Below, one piece after another: positions 17,200 to 24,588 of a DNA stretch of 64,000 nucleotides. The DNA lies in assembly GCF_003428335.1 (NCBI RefSeq), contig NZ_CP031704.1, forward strand, positions 3,162,001-3,226,000, given 5' to 3'. Numbering within the stretch: position 1 is the first letter of the stretch; each line of letters begins with the position of its first letter. Below the pieces are notes generated by a model. It saw only the letters and a list, made by a program, of their open reading frames with translations. It was not told the origin of the DNA and searched no databases. This DNA is from Solimonas sp. K1W22B-7 (GTDB lineage Bacteria > Pseudomonadota > Gammaproteobacteria > Nevskiales > Nevskiaceae). Made by a program: the position numbers and the translations under genes.

Positions 17200-17925
17200 A
17201 TGATCCGCATCCATCTCGATCCGCCGTTGCGGGAAGACAGCGAGATGCCGCTGCCCGAGGAAGCCTTCCGCCATCTGGTGCAGGTGCTGCGCCTGCGTGA
17301 GGGCGAGCCGTTCACCGTCTTCTGCGGCGATGGCGGTGAATACGAAGCCACCCTGAGCGCCGTGGCCAGGCGCAGCGCGACCTTGCGCCTGGGCGCGCGC
17401 CGCGAGGCGGACCGCGAATCGCCGCTGCTGCTCACCCTGGCGCAGTGCGTGTCCAAGGGCGACCGCATGGACTACACGCTGCAGAAGGCGGTGGAACTGG
17501 GCGTGCAGCGCATCCAGCCGCTGCTGTCGGCACGCAGCGTGGTCAAGCTCGACGGCGAACGCTGGGAAAAGAAGCTGGAGCACTGGCGCGGCGTGATCGT
17601 GTCGGCCTGCGAGCAGTCCGGCCGCACGCGCCTGCCGGAACTGGCCGCGGTGCAGCCGCTGGAGCGCTGGCTGCCGGCCTGTGCGGAGGCGGGCCTGCGC
17701 CTGACACTGGACCCGTTGGCCGCGGGCGGCATCGCCAGCCTGCCCACCCGTACTTCCGCGACCCTGCTGATCGGCCCCGAAGGCGGCCTGTCCGAGGCTG
17801 AAATCCGCCAGGCCGCCGCCGCCGGCTTCCAGGGCCTGCGCGTCGGCCCGCGCATCCTGCGCACCGAGACCGCCGGCGTCGCGGTGCTGGCGGCGCTGCA
17901 GGCGCGCTTCGGCGACTGGGGCTGA
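17200..17925 (+). CDS. rsmE: 16S rRNA (uracil-1498-N3) methyltransferase
   Basis: SPOUT-class methyltransferase that modifies U1498 of 16S rRNA. The 241 residues show an N-terminal PUA-like domain with HLVQVLRLREGEPF. The trefoil-knot domain follows, with KGDRMDYTLQKAVELGV, the SAM loop LLIGPEGGLSEAEI and the C-terminal GPRILRTETAGVAVL. The start lies 7 nt after the bioA stop. Confidence 0.94.
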   Translation: MIRIHLDPPLREDSEMPLPEEAFRHLVQVLRLREGEPFTVFCGDGGEYEATLSAVARRSATLRLGARREADRESPLLLTLAQCVSKGDRMDYTLQKAVELGVQRIQPLLSARSVVKLDGERWEKKLEHWRGVIVSACEQSGRTRLPELAAVQPLERWLPACAEAGLRLTLDPLAAGGIASLPTRTSATLLIGPEGGLSEAEIRQAAAAGFQGLRVGPRILRTETAGVAVLAALQARFGDWG

Positions 17926-17926
17926 C

Positions 17927-18253
17927 GTGGACAACCCGACCGACAGCAACTGGGGCCGTGCCGAGCTGCTGCACCTGCTGTCGGTCTGCGGCACCCTGGC
18001 CGGCCTGTCCATCACCATCGTCGCCTTCATGCACGGCTACGACCGCGCGCGCAGTGCGGCGACCATCGTCGACGACATGCTGGCCCTCTGTGCGGCGCTC
18101 TACCTGGTCTGCATCTACCTGATCTTCTGGGCCCTGCGCACGCCGCGCGAGGCCCTGCTGCAGCCACTGATCCGCATCATCGACGCGGTCTTCCTGGCGG
18201 CCCTGACCACCATGACCGTCGCTGCATTCGTGACGATCTATACGATCCTTTAG
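17927..18253 (+). CDS. Small integral membrane protein of unknown function
   Basis: A 108-residue protein starting at GTG 17927, one base after the rsmE stop. It is mostly hydrophobic, with three probable transmembrane segments at about residues 15-35, 50-70 and 84-105. A short charged loop (RTPREALLQP) separates the last two. No catalytic or family motif was recognised. Its tight spacing suggests co-transcription with rsmE; about 95 bp follow before the acyl-CoA ligase gene. Confidence 0.7.
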   Translation: MDNPTDSNWGRAELLHLLSVCGTLAGLSITIVAFMHGYDRARSAATIVDDMLALCAALYLVCIYLIFWALRTPREALLQPLIRIIDAVFLAALTTMTVAAFVTIYTIL

Positions 18254-18348
18254 ACGTAGTCGCCCCAGTGAACGATTGACGCCCTGCACCAGCCGGGCCA
18301 GCATCCCCGCCATGACGTTTACCGTGCACGCGACGGAGGAGACCGAGC

Positions 18349-20001
18349 ATGCTCGCGCAGGCCCAGGGCAGCACCGACATTCCCCTGCTGGAAGAAACCA
18401 TCGGCCAGCGCCTCGAAGCGACCGCGCGCCGGCTGCCGGATCACGAGGCCCTGGTGATGCCACACCAGGACGTCCGCTGGAGCTACGCCCGGCTCGACGC
18501 CGAGGTGAACCGCGTGGCCCGCGGACTGCTGGCGCGCGGCATCCAGGCCGGCGACCGCATCGGCGTCTGGGCACCGAACCTGGCCGAGTGGGTGCTGATG
18601 CAGTTCGCCACCGCCAAGATCGGCGCGATCCAGGTCAACATCAATCCCGCCTATCGCCGCGACGAGCTGGCCTACGCGCTGCGCCAGTCCGGCTGCCGGC
18701 TGGTGGTCGCCGCACGCAGCTTCAAGACCAGCGACTACGCCAGGATGCTCGGCGAGGTGCGCGGCGAATGCCCCGAACTGTCGGCGCTGATCCTGCTCGA
18801 CGCGCCCGGCCAGCCCGCCGACTGGGCGGCGCTGCTCGCCGATGGCGAGCGCGTGCCGCAGGCCGAAGTCGCCGCGCGCATGGCCCGCCTGAAGCCCGGC
18901 GATCCGATCAACATCCAGTACACCTCCGGCACCACCGGTGCGCCCAAGGGCGCCACGCTGTCCCACCGCAACATCCTCAACAACGCCTACTTCACCGGCC
19001 TTGCGATGCGCTTCAGCGAACGCGACCGCATGTGCATCCCGGTGCCGTTCTACCACTGCGCCGGCATGGTGGTGGGCAACCTGCTGTGCACGGTGTTCGG
19101 CGCGACGATGGTCGTTCCCGCGGCGTCCTTCGACCCGGAATCGACCTTGCAGGCCATCGAGCGCGAGCGCTGCACGGCCTCGATGTGCGTGCCGACGATG
19201 CATATCGCCGTGCTCGCCCATCCGCGCTTCGCCACGACCGATGTCAGCAGCCTGCGCACCGGCGCGATCGGCGGCTCGCCCTGCCCGGTCGAGGTGATGA
19301 ACCGGCTGGTTGGCGACTGCCACATGCCCGAGGTCACGATCGTCTACGGCATGACCGAAACCTCGCCGGTCTCGACCCAGACCGCGGTCGACGATCCGGT
19401 CGACAAGCGCGTGGGCAGCGTCGGCCGCGTACACCCGCATGTGGAGATCCGCATCGTCGATCCCGACAACGGCCGGGTCTGCGGCTACGGCGAGGCGGGC
19501 GAGTTCCAGACCCGCGGCTACTCGGTGATGCTGGGCTACTGGAACGATCCGCGGCGCAGCGCCGACGCGATCACGCCCGAGGGCTGGATGCGCACCGGCG
19601 ACCTGGCGACGATGGACGAGCAGGGCTACGTCAACATCGTCGGCCGCATCAAGGACATGATCATCCGCGGCGGCGAGAACATCTATCCGCGCGAGATCGA
19701 GGAGTTCCTCTACACCCACCCGGACATCCGCGACGTGCAGGTGATCGGCGTGCCGGACGAAAAGTTCGGCGAGGAAGTGATGGCGACCGTGATCATGAAG
19801 GACGGCGCCGCGCCGCTGACGGCAGAGGCGCTGCGCGCCTTCTGCCGCGAGCGCATCGCGCACTACAAGATTCCGCGCTACCTGGAAGTGATGCAGGAGT
19901 TCCCGATGACGGTCAGCGGCAAGGTGCGCAAGGTGGAACTGCGCGAGCAGATGACCGCCAGGCTCGGCCTGCAGGCCGTGGCCGCACGGCGCACTGCATG
20001 A
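18349..20001 (+). CDS. Acyl-CoA synthetase (AMP-binding, ACSF2/FadD-like)
   Basis: ATP-dependent acid-CoA ligase of the ANL superfamily, 550 residues. Motifs in order: the P-loop YTSGTTGAPKGATLSHRN, the A5 motif YGMTETSPVS, the A7/A8 region TGDLATMDEQGYVNIVGR followed by KDMIIRGGENIYPREIEE, and the A10 lysine in VSGKVRKVEL. Overall it resembles medium-chain fatty-acid or ACSF2-type ligases; the actual acid is unknown. A GGAGGAG ribosome site precedes the ATG. The stop overlaps the start of the next gene (ATGA), so ligase, lipoprotein and Crp-type regulator form one coupled unit. Confidence 0.9.
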   Translation: MLAQAQGSTDIPLLEETIGQRLEATARRLPDHEALVMPHQDVRWSYARLDAEVNRVARGLLARGIQAGDRIGVWAPNLAEWVLMQFATAKIGAIQVNINPAYRRDELAYALRQSGCRLVVAARSFKTSDYARMLGEVRGECPELSALILLDAPGQPADWAALLADGERVPQAEVAARMARLKPGDPINIQYTSGTTGAPKGATLSHRNILNNAYFTGLAMRFSERDRMCIPVPFYHCAGMVVGNLLCTVFGATMVVPAASFDPESTLQAIERERCTASMCVPTMHIAVLAHPRFATTDVSSLRTGAIGGSPCPVEVMNRLVGDCHMPEVTIVYGMTETSPVSTQTAVDDPVDKRVGSVGRVHPHVEIRIVDPDNGRVCGYGEAGEFQTRGYSVMLGYWNDPRRSADAITPEGWMRTGDLATMDEQGYVNIVGRIKDMIIRGGENIYPREIEEFLYTHPDIRDVQVIGVPDEKFGEEVMATVIMKDGAAPLTAEALRAFCRERIAHYKIPRYLEVMQEFPMTVSGKVRKVELREQMTARLGLQAVAARRTA

Positions 20002-20747
20002 ACCGCCGGCATTCCCTGCGGGTCGCCCTGGCCGCACTGCTGCTGGCGGGCTGCGACGGCGGCGCAGGCGAAGACGGTACCGCTGCGAAAGCCCTGCACT
20101 TCACGGACTGCGAAGAGCAGACCGCCCTGCTGGTGGTGGCGCCCGCGCAACTGCCGCCGCTGCCCGAAGGCTTCGCCTACGGCAAGCCCCTGCCGGGCCT
20201 GCCGCTGGCCGGGGTCCACGTCAGCGGCAGCCGTTGCGCCGATCTCGACGGCCGGGGCCCGACGCAGGATCTGCTGGCCTTCGCCCTGATCGAACCGCCG
20301 GAGTCCTACAGGTCCGAGGGGGTGACCGCCTACGGCATCCTGCTGGGCGGCTACACCCGGCATGCCTCGACGGCCGCGGCCTTCGCGGCCTGGGGCATGG
20401 GCGACAAGGTGCAGGCGGGCACGGTGGACTGGCAGCTGACGGCCACGCCGGTCGCCCGCATCGGCTCGGTCAGCGCCAGCGGCGCCAGCAGCAGCGTCAC
20501 CACGCGCATCAACGGCCTGGGCCCGGTGATCCAGCCCGGCGGCGGCCTGACCCGCGCCTTCCACTTCGCCGAAGGCCGCGTGGCAGCCAGCATCGACGCC
20601 TTCTACACCCCGCAGACCGGGATGCTCGGCATCGGCACCGCACAGCAGCAGGGCGACGGACCGCTGCCGCTGGGCTACTCGGTGGCCACCGGCTCGCATG
20701 CCTGGGACTACGACCTGGAACTGCGCAACCCGCAGCGATACCCATGA
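19998..20747 (+). CDS. Hypothetical lipoprotein
   Basis: A 249-residue protein with a lipoprotein signal peptide: positively charged MNRRHSLR, a hydrophobic run and the lipobox LLAGC, so Cys at about residue 19 would be lipidated. The mature part has Gly/Pro-rich beta-type sequence and no recognised domain. It overlaps the acyl-CoA ligase (ATGA) and the following regulator (ATGA), so all three are probably translated together. An envelope role tied to the ligase's substrate is inference. Confidence 0.78.
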   Translation: MNRRHSLRVALAALLLAGCDGGAGEDGTAAKALHFTDCEEQTALLVVAPAQLPPLPEGFAYGKPLPGLPLAGVHVSGSRCADLDGRGPTQDLLAFALIEPPESYRSEGVTAYGILLGGYTRHASTAAAFAAWGMGDKVQAGTVDWQLTATPVARIGSVSASGASSSVTTRINGLGPVIQPGGGLTRAFHFAEGRVAASIDAFYTPQTGMLGIGTAQQQGDGPLPLGYSVATGSHAWDYDLELRNPQRYP

Positions 20748-21439
20748 GCTGGAGCGAGGAACGCGCCGCGCTGGTCGCCAGCGACTGGTTCCGCGAACTG
20801 CCGCCGGAGGTGGTGACCCAATTCGCCGCGATGGCGGTGCGGCGGCGCCTGGCCGATGGCGAGATGCTGTTCGCGCAGGGCGATGCCCCGGACGGACTCT
20901 GGGGCGTGGTCAGCGGGCGCATCCGCGCCGGCAGCGTGTCCGGCGAAGGCAAGGAACTGCTGGTGATGCAATTCGAGCCCGGCGCCTGGTTCGGCGAGAT
21001 CTCGATGTTCGACGGCCTGGCGCGCACGCACGATGCGCGCGCCGTGGGCGCCACCGAGATGCTGATGCTGCCGCGCGACAGGTTCCTGGGCCTGCTGGCG
21101 CAGCAGCCGGCGCTGTACCCGCATTTCGTGAAGATGCTGTGCCGCAAGCTGCGGCTGGCCTTCAGCTACATCGAGGACGCGCAGTTCGCCTCGCTGCCGG
21201 CGCGGCTGGCGCGGCGCCTGATCGACCTGCTGGCGCTCTATGGGCGCGAAACGCCGGAAGGCCTGCTGATCGACCTGCACCTGCCGCAGGACGACCTGGG
21301 CCGCATGCTCGGCGCCTCGCGCCAGAGCGTCAGCAAGGAACTCAAGGCGCTGGAGGCGGGCGGCGTGGTCGTGGTGGACTACGGCAAGCTGCGTGTCCGC
21401 GACCTGGCGGCGCTGCAGAAGATCGCGGATGCGGGTTGA
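20744..21439 (+). CDS. Crp/Fnr-family transcription regulator
   Basis: A 231-residue regulator. An N-terminal cyclic-nucleotide-binding-type beta barrel (about 20-115) has EMLFAQGDAPDGLWGVVSGR and EPGAWFGEISMFDGLARTHD. A dimerisation helix and a C-terminal winged helix follow, with the recognition region LGRMLGASRQSVSKELKALE (about 184-203). There are no cysteines placed like an Fnr iron-sulfur cluster. The phosphate-binding RxS motif of true Crp is not obvious (LARTHDARA), so the ligand is unknown. It is the last gene of the ligase-lipoprotein-regulator unit. Confidence 0.88.
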   Translation: MSWSEERAALVASDWFRELPPEVVTQFAAMAVRRRLADGEMLFAQGDAPDGLWGVVSGRIRAGSVSGEGKELLVMQFEPGAWFGEISMFDGLARTHDARAVGATEMLMLPRDRFLGLLAQQPALYPHFVKMLCRKLRLAFSYIEDAQFASLPARLARRLIDLLALYGRETPEGLLIDLHLPQDDLGRMLGASRQSVSKELKALEAGGVVVVDYGKLRVRDLAALQKIADAG

Positions 21440-21462
21440 CGAGAACTTTCTGTTGATCTGTC

Positions 21463-21486
21463 CCCTCTCCCGCTTGCGGGAGAGGG
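21463..21486. repeat. REP-like palindrome, CCCTCTCCCGC family (second copy)
   Basis: CCCTCTCCCGC-TT-GCGGGAGAGGG, with arms identical to the copy at 12305. It lies in the gap between the convergent Crp-family and DUF962 genes. Confidence 0.7.
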
Positions 21487-21503
21487 TGGCCCGAAAGGGC
21501 CGG

Positions 21504-21598
21504 GAGAGGGTTTCTGTAACTCGCGCCAGGCTAGTCAAGCTCTGGTTTTACAGAAACCCTCTCCCCTTCCCCTCTCCCGCAAGCGGGCGAGGGGTTTT
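21504..21598. terminator. Large inverted repeat plus a third REP-like palindrome; probable bidirectional terminator
   Basis: GAGAGGGTTTCTGTAA (21504-21519) pairs perfectly with 21548-21563, a 16-bp stem with a 28-nt loop. It is followed by CCCTCTCCCGC-AA-GCGGGCGAGGG (21570-21593) and GTTTT. The second hairpin with its short T-run could end transcription on the plus strand after the Crp-family gene. The outer stem could serve the minus-strand DUF962 gene's 3' side. Confidence 0.5.
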
Positions 21599-21602
21599 AG
21601 AT

Positions 21603-22073
21603 TTACACGCCCAGCTTGCGATACACCTTGTCCATCACGAACAGCGGGCCGATCAGCAGGAAGCGCAGATCGTCCACCAGCGAGGGCTTGGCGCCTTCCA
21701 CCTTGTGGCCGTAGATCTGCACTACCCAGGCGATCGCCCAGGTCGCCACGGCGATCCACAGCAGCGGGCCGCCGGCCTGCTGGATCGCCAGGATCGCCGC
21801 GATGGAGACCGCGAACCACGCCACCATCGCCGCGAAGCTGCCAAGCGACAGGCGCAGGTAGAACAGACCGGTCGGCAGGGCGAAGATCGTCACCGGGTTG
21901 ACCCAGGGGGCGAGGTCCGCAGGCAGGCCCAGCCAGCGGCCCACCGGGATCAGCCACAGCAGGGCCAGGGTGGAAAAGAAGATCGCCGGCACGCAGACCA
22001 TGTGGATCAGCGAATTCAGCGGGTTCTGGTGGCTTACCTGGTATTCGTTCAGGAACTGCTTGAGCGTGGGCAT
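21603..22073 (-). CDS. DUF962 (Mpo1/YGL010w-like) membrane protein
   Basis: A 156-residue membrane protein of the DUF962 family. In yeast the homologue Mpo1 is an ER dioxygenase acting in alpha-oxidation of 2-hydroxy fatty acids. Family features are the N-terminal YQVSHQNPLNSLIHMVCVP, where the two histidines are the proposed iron ligands, and the C-terminal QIYGHKVEGAKPSLVDD with a third histidine. Four hydrophobic segments lie between. ATG 22073 is chosen for GGAG 7-8 nt upstream and the family N-terminus; the open frame continues to 22229. A fatty-acid oxidation role is inferred from the yeast protein. Confidence 0.85.
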   Translation of the reverse strand: MPTLKQFLNEYQVSHQNPLNSLIHMVCVPAIFFSTLALLWLIPVGRWLGLPADLAPWVNPVTIFALPTGLFYLRLSLGSFAAMVAWFAVSIAAILAIQQAGGPLLWIAVATWAIAWVVQIYGHKVEGAKPSLVDDLRFLLIGPLFVMDKVYRKLGV

Positions 22074-22126
22074 GGGGCTCTCCTCGTTTTCGATGAGCGC
22101 ATCTTGCGCGCGCCACCCCCTCCAAG

Positions 22127-22146
22127 ACTGTCGGCCGGGCGACAGT
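22127..22146. promoter_or_regulatory. Candidate operator ACTGTCG-N6-CGACAGT (site 1)
   Basis: A perfect 7-bp inverted repeat with a 6-bp spacer in the divergent region between the DUF962 gene and the reductase gene. A near-identical site (13 of 14 arm bases) is at 28275-28294. The size and symmetry suit a TetR- or GntR-type dimer, but no regulator is assigned. Confidence 0.5.
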
Positions 22147-22255
22147 CGGCCGGGTAAATTCGCCCTACCTGCCGCAAAGGGATTAGGACAAGCACTTGAA
22201 TCGGCTGTAAGTTTTTTGCATTGCCGCATGGAACGGCCCCACAGGAGGAACCGCG

Positions 22256-23293
22256 ATGACCCATCCCGCCCGCCCGATCAGGGTTGTCCAGTGGAGCACC
22301 GGCGTGGTCGGCAAGCCCGCCGTGAAAGCCATCGTGGCGCATCCGCTGCTGGAACTGGTGGGCTGCTGGTGCCACTCCCCCGACAAGGTCGGCAAGGACG
22401 TGGGCGAACTCTGCGGCATGGCGCCGCTGGGCATCCGCGCCACCGACGACGTCGGCGCGCTGCTGGCGCTGCAGCCCGACGTGGTCTGCTACATGCCGCA
22501 GTTCCCCAAGGTCGACGAGATGGAGAAGATCCTGGCAGCGGGTTGCGACATCGTCTCCACCGCCTACTTCATCACCGGCACGCAGTTCGGCAAGGACGAG
22601 GTGGCGCGCCTGCGCACCGCCGCGCTCAAGGGCGGTTCGACCATCTATGGCGGCGGCGTCAATCCCGGGCACGCCAATGTCATCGCCCTGGTGGCCTCGG
22701 CCGGCTGCGCACGCATCGACAAGATCTCTGTGCTGGAGTCGGTCGACGCCACGCCCTACGAATCCGCCGGCACCTGGGAGGCCATCGGCTTCGGCCTGCC
22801 GGTGGACGATCCGGTCGCACCGCCGCTGGCGGAACGCGCCATGCCCTCCTTCAAGGAAGCGGTGGAGATGATGGCGGAGGCACTGAAGATCGAGGTGGAC
22901 GAAATCCGCTTCGACGTCGAGTATGCCGCCGCCACCGAAGACGTGGACCTGGGCTACATGAGGATCGGCAAGGGCTGCATCAGCGGCCTGCGCTGCTGCT
23001 GGTCGGCACGCGTCAACGGCAAGGCCGTGATCGAACTGAAGGTAGCCTGGAAGCTGGGCACGAAGCTGGAGCCGAACTGGGCGGTGGAGGACGGCTGGCT
23101 GGTGGAAATCCAGGGTCAGCCCAACATCCGCTGCCTCTACCAGCAGACCGGCGGCACCCGCGATTTCGACCCCGGCACGCTGACGGCGATGCCGATGATC
23201 CACGCCATTCCGCATGTGTTCGCCGCGCCGCCGGGTATCATCCGGGCGCACCAGCTGCCCTTGGTGACAGGGGCCTACACGGTCGGCACCTGA
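22256..23293 (+). CDS. NAD(P)-dependent reductase, dihydrodipicolinate-reductase-like fold
   Basis: A 345-residue oxidoreductase. The N-terminal Rossmann region IRVVQWSTGVVGKPAVKAI (about 8-26) and the layout resemble the dihydrodipicolinate-reductase-like family. That family includes 2,4-diaminopentanoate dehydrogenase and many actinobacterial proteins of unknown substrate. It lacks the DapB lysine-binding signature and dap neighbours, so it is not DapB. A strong AGGAGGAA ribosome site lies 7 nt before ATG. Upstream lies the ACTGTCG dyad at 22127. The substrate is unknown. Confidence 0.75.
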   Translation: MTHPARPIRVVQWSTGVVGKPAVKAIVAHPLLELVGCWCHSPDKVGKDVGELCGMAPLGIRATDDVGALLALQPDVVCYMPQFPKVDEMEKILAAGCDIVSTAYFITGTQFGKDEVARLRTAALKGGSTIYGGGVNPGHANVIALVASAGCARIDKISVLESVDATPYESAGTWEAIGFGLPVDDPVAPPLAERAMPSFKEAVEMMAEALKIEVDEIRFDVEYAAATEDVDLGYMRIGKGCISGLRCCWSARVNGKAVIELKVAWKLGTKLEPNWAVEDGWLVEIQGQPNIRCLYQQTGGTRDFDPGTLTAMPMIHAIPHVFAAPPGIIRAHQLPLVTGAYTVGT

Positions 23294-23338
23294 CGCAGCC
23301 GTGGCAGATCACGACACAGGACCAAGTCCAGGGGACTC

Positions 23339-23509
23339 ATGAACCGCATCACACCGGCGCTTGCTGCGCTGACGCTCGCCTGCCTGCCCGCCATGAGCCT
23401 GGCCCAGCAGGCCGGCTCGACCGAGGCCAGCGCGGCCTACCAGTTCGGCCGCGCCTTCGGCATGTTCCTGTTCGGCTACATCGTGTGGCGGCTCATCAAG
23501 CGCAAGTAG
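23339..23509 (+). CDS. 56-residue exported or membrane-anchored small protein
   Basis: A short frame from ATG 23339 to TAG 23507-23509. It starts with a signal-like segment (RITPALAALTLACLPAMSLAQQ). A short polar stretch and one hydrophobic helix (FGMFLFGYIVW) ending in RLIKRK follow, so the C-terminus would face the cytoplasm. AGGGGA lies 3-8 nt upstream of the start. Codon usage matches the neighbours (GC-rich third positions). It follows the reductase gene by 45 nt and ends 6 nt before the convergent panE-like gene. No family was recognised. Confidence 0.6.
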   Translation: MNRITPALAALTLACLPAMSLAQQAGSTEASAAYQFGRAFGMFLFGYIVWRLIKRK

Positions 23510-23515
23510 GGGCCG

Positions 23516-24544
23516 TCATCGGCCCTGGCAGGCGCGCCGCAGCTCCGCCAGCAGTGCCTCCCCGCTCCACTCGCGCTGTCCGCCGTTCTCCGCCTGGTGG
23601 ATCAAGGACATCAGGCGCGCGTTGACCGGTGCATGGCGGCCCTGGGCATAGGCCAGCCTTACCACTTCGCCGTTGAGATAGTCGACCTCGGTCTTGCGGC
23701 CGGCCTGCAGGTCTTCCCACATCGAGGAGCGCGCCAGTGGATCGATCTCGAGCATCTGGCTGGCCAGGCGGCGGAACAGGAAATCGGGTACGCCGAGCAA
23801 CTTCGGAATCCAGTGCGGCGGCAGCGGCGTGAGCTTGGCCGGCTTCACGCCGGCGGAGCCCAGCAGCCCCAGCAGTTCCTCCTGTGCCAGGGCCAGGCAA
23901 CGGCGATACGCGCGCTGCGACAGCTCCGCTTTCAGCGGCTGGTTGGACAGCGCGTTGACTGCGTTGTTGAGGTTGAGCAGCAGCTTGGCCCAGAGCACCG
24001 GCAGCATCTGGGCATGCAGTTCCAGCGGCAGGCCGGCCTTCTCGAAGGCGCCGAGGAAAGGCTCCAGCGCGGGGTGCTCCTCGGCCTCCAGCTTGCCCTC
24101 GGAGCCATGGTGGAAGGCGCCAGGGCCGCGATGCAGGACGTTGAACGGGACCATCCCCTGCAGCACGGTGCGGCCCGGCAGGCGCTTGCGCAGCACCTCG
24201 GCGTTGTGCAGTCCGTTCTGCAGGCTGACGATGACCGCACCGGGCTTCAGCACCGCAGCCAGTTCGGCGCCCACCTCATCGGTGGCGGCGGACTTGACGG
24301 TGACCAGCACCAGGCCGGCGTCCGCGGCGGCCTGCGCCGAGGTGGCCAGCTGCAACTGGCCGGCGGCGACCCGCAGGTCCGCACCTTCCCAGTCGGTCAG
24401 GTGCAGGCCACTGGCGGAGAGTTCCTCCACGATGCGCGGGCGCGCGATGAAGACGACATCGTTGCCGTGCGCCGCGAGACGGCCGCCGACATAGCAGCCG
24501 ATGCTGCCGGCACCGAATATGCAGATCTTCGCTTGCGTTGCCAT
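23516..24544 (-). CDS. 2-dehydropantoate 2-reductase family protein
   Basis: NADPH-dependent ketopantoate reductase family (PanE/ApbA), 342 residues. The nucleotide motif is ICIFGAGSIGCYVGGRLAA near the N-terminus, and SLQNGLHN sits near the cofactor. The catalytic lysine is in WAKLLLNLNNAVNAL, and the late motif SSMWEDLQAGRKTEVDYLNG is typical. ATG 24544 has AGGAGA upstream and starts right at the Rossmann strand. Its place at the 3' end of a lipid/ester-hydrolase run, away from panB/panC, leaves the true 2-oxo acid substrate open. A pantothenate role is possible but not shown. Confidence 0.85.
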   Translation of the reverse strand: MATQAKICIFGAGSIGCYVGGRLAAHGNDVVFIARPRIVEELSASGLHLTDWEGADLRVAAGQLQLATSAQAAADAGLVLVTVKSAATDEVGAELAAVLKPGAVIVSLQNGLHNAEVLRKRLPGRTVLQGMVPFNVLHRGPGAFHHGSEGKLEAEEHPALEPFLGAFEKAGLPLELHAQMLPVLWAKLLLNLNNAVNALSNQPLKAELSQRAYRRCLALAQEELLGLLGSAGVKPAKLTPLPPHWIPKLLGVPDFLFRRLASQMLEIDPLARSSMWEDLQAGRKTEVDYLNGEVVRLAYAQGRHAPVNARLMSLIHQAENGGQREWSGEALLAELRRACQGR

Positions 24545-24588
24545 GGGCTTCTCCTGGTTCCTGCTGGCCATCGTTTGCTGCCCTGGTT

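Noticed and set aside
18276-18304. TTGACG with CAGCAT considered as promoter of the acyl-CoA ligase
   Set aside because: The -10 matches only three of six positions; too weak to list.
22213-22218. T6 run upstream of the reductase considered as a terminator
   Set aside because: No stable GC hairpin precedes it on the plus strand.
22256-23293. Considered as dapB (dihydrodipicolinate reductase)
   Set aside because: Only the overall fold resembles it; it is too long at 345 residues and lacks the DapB catalytic signature and lysine-pathway neighbours.
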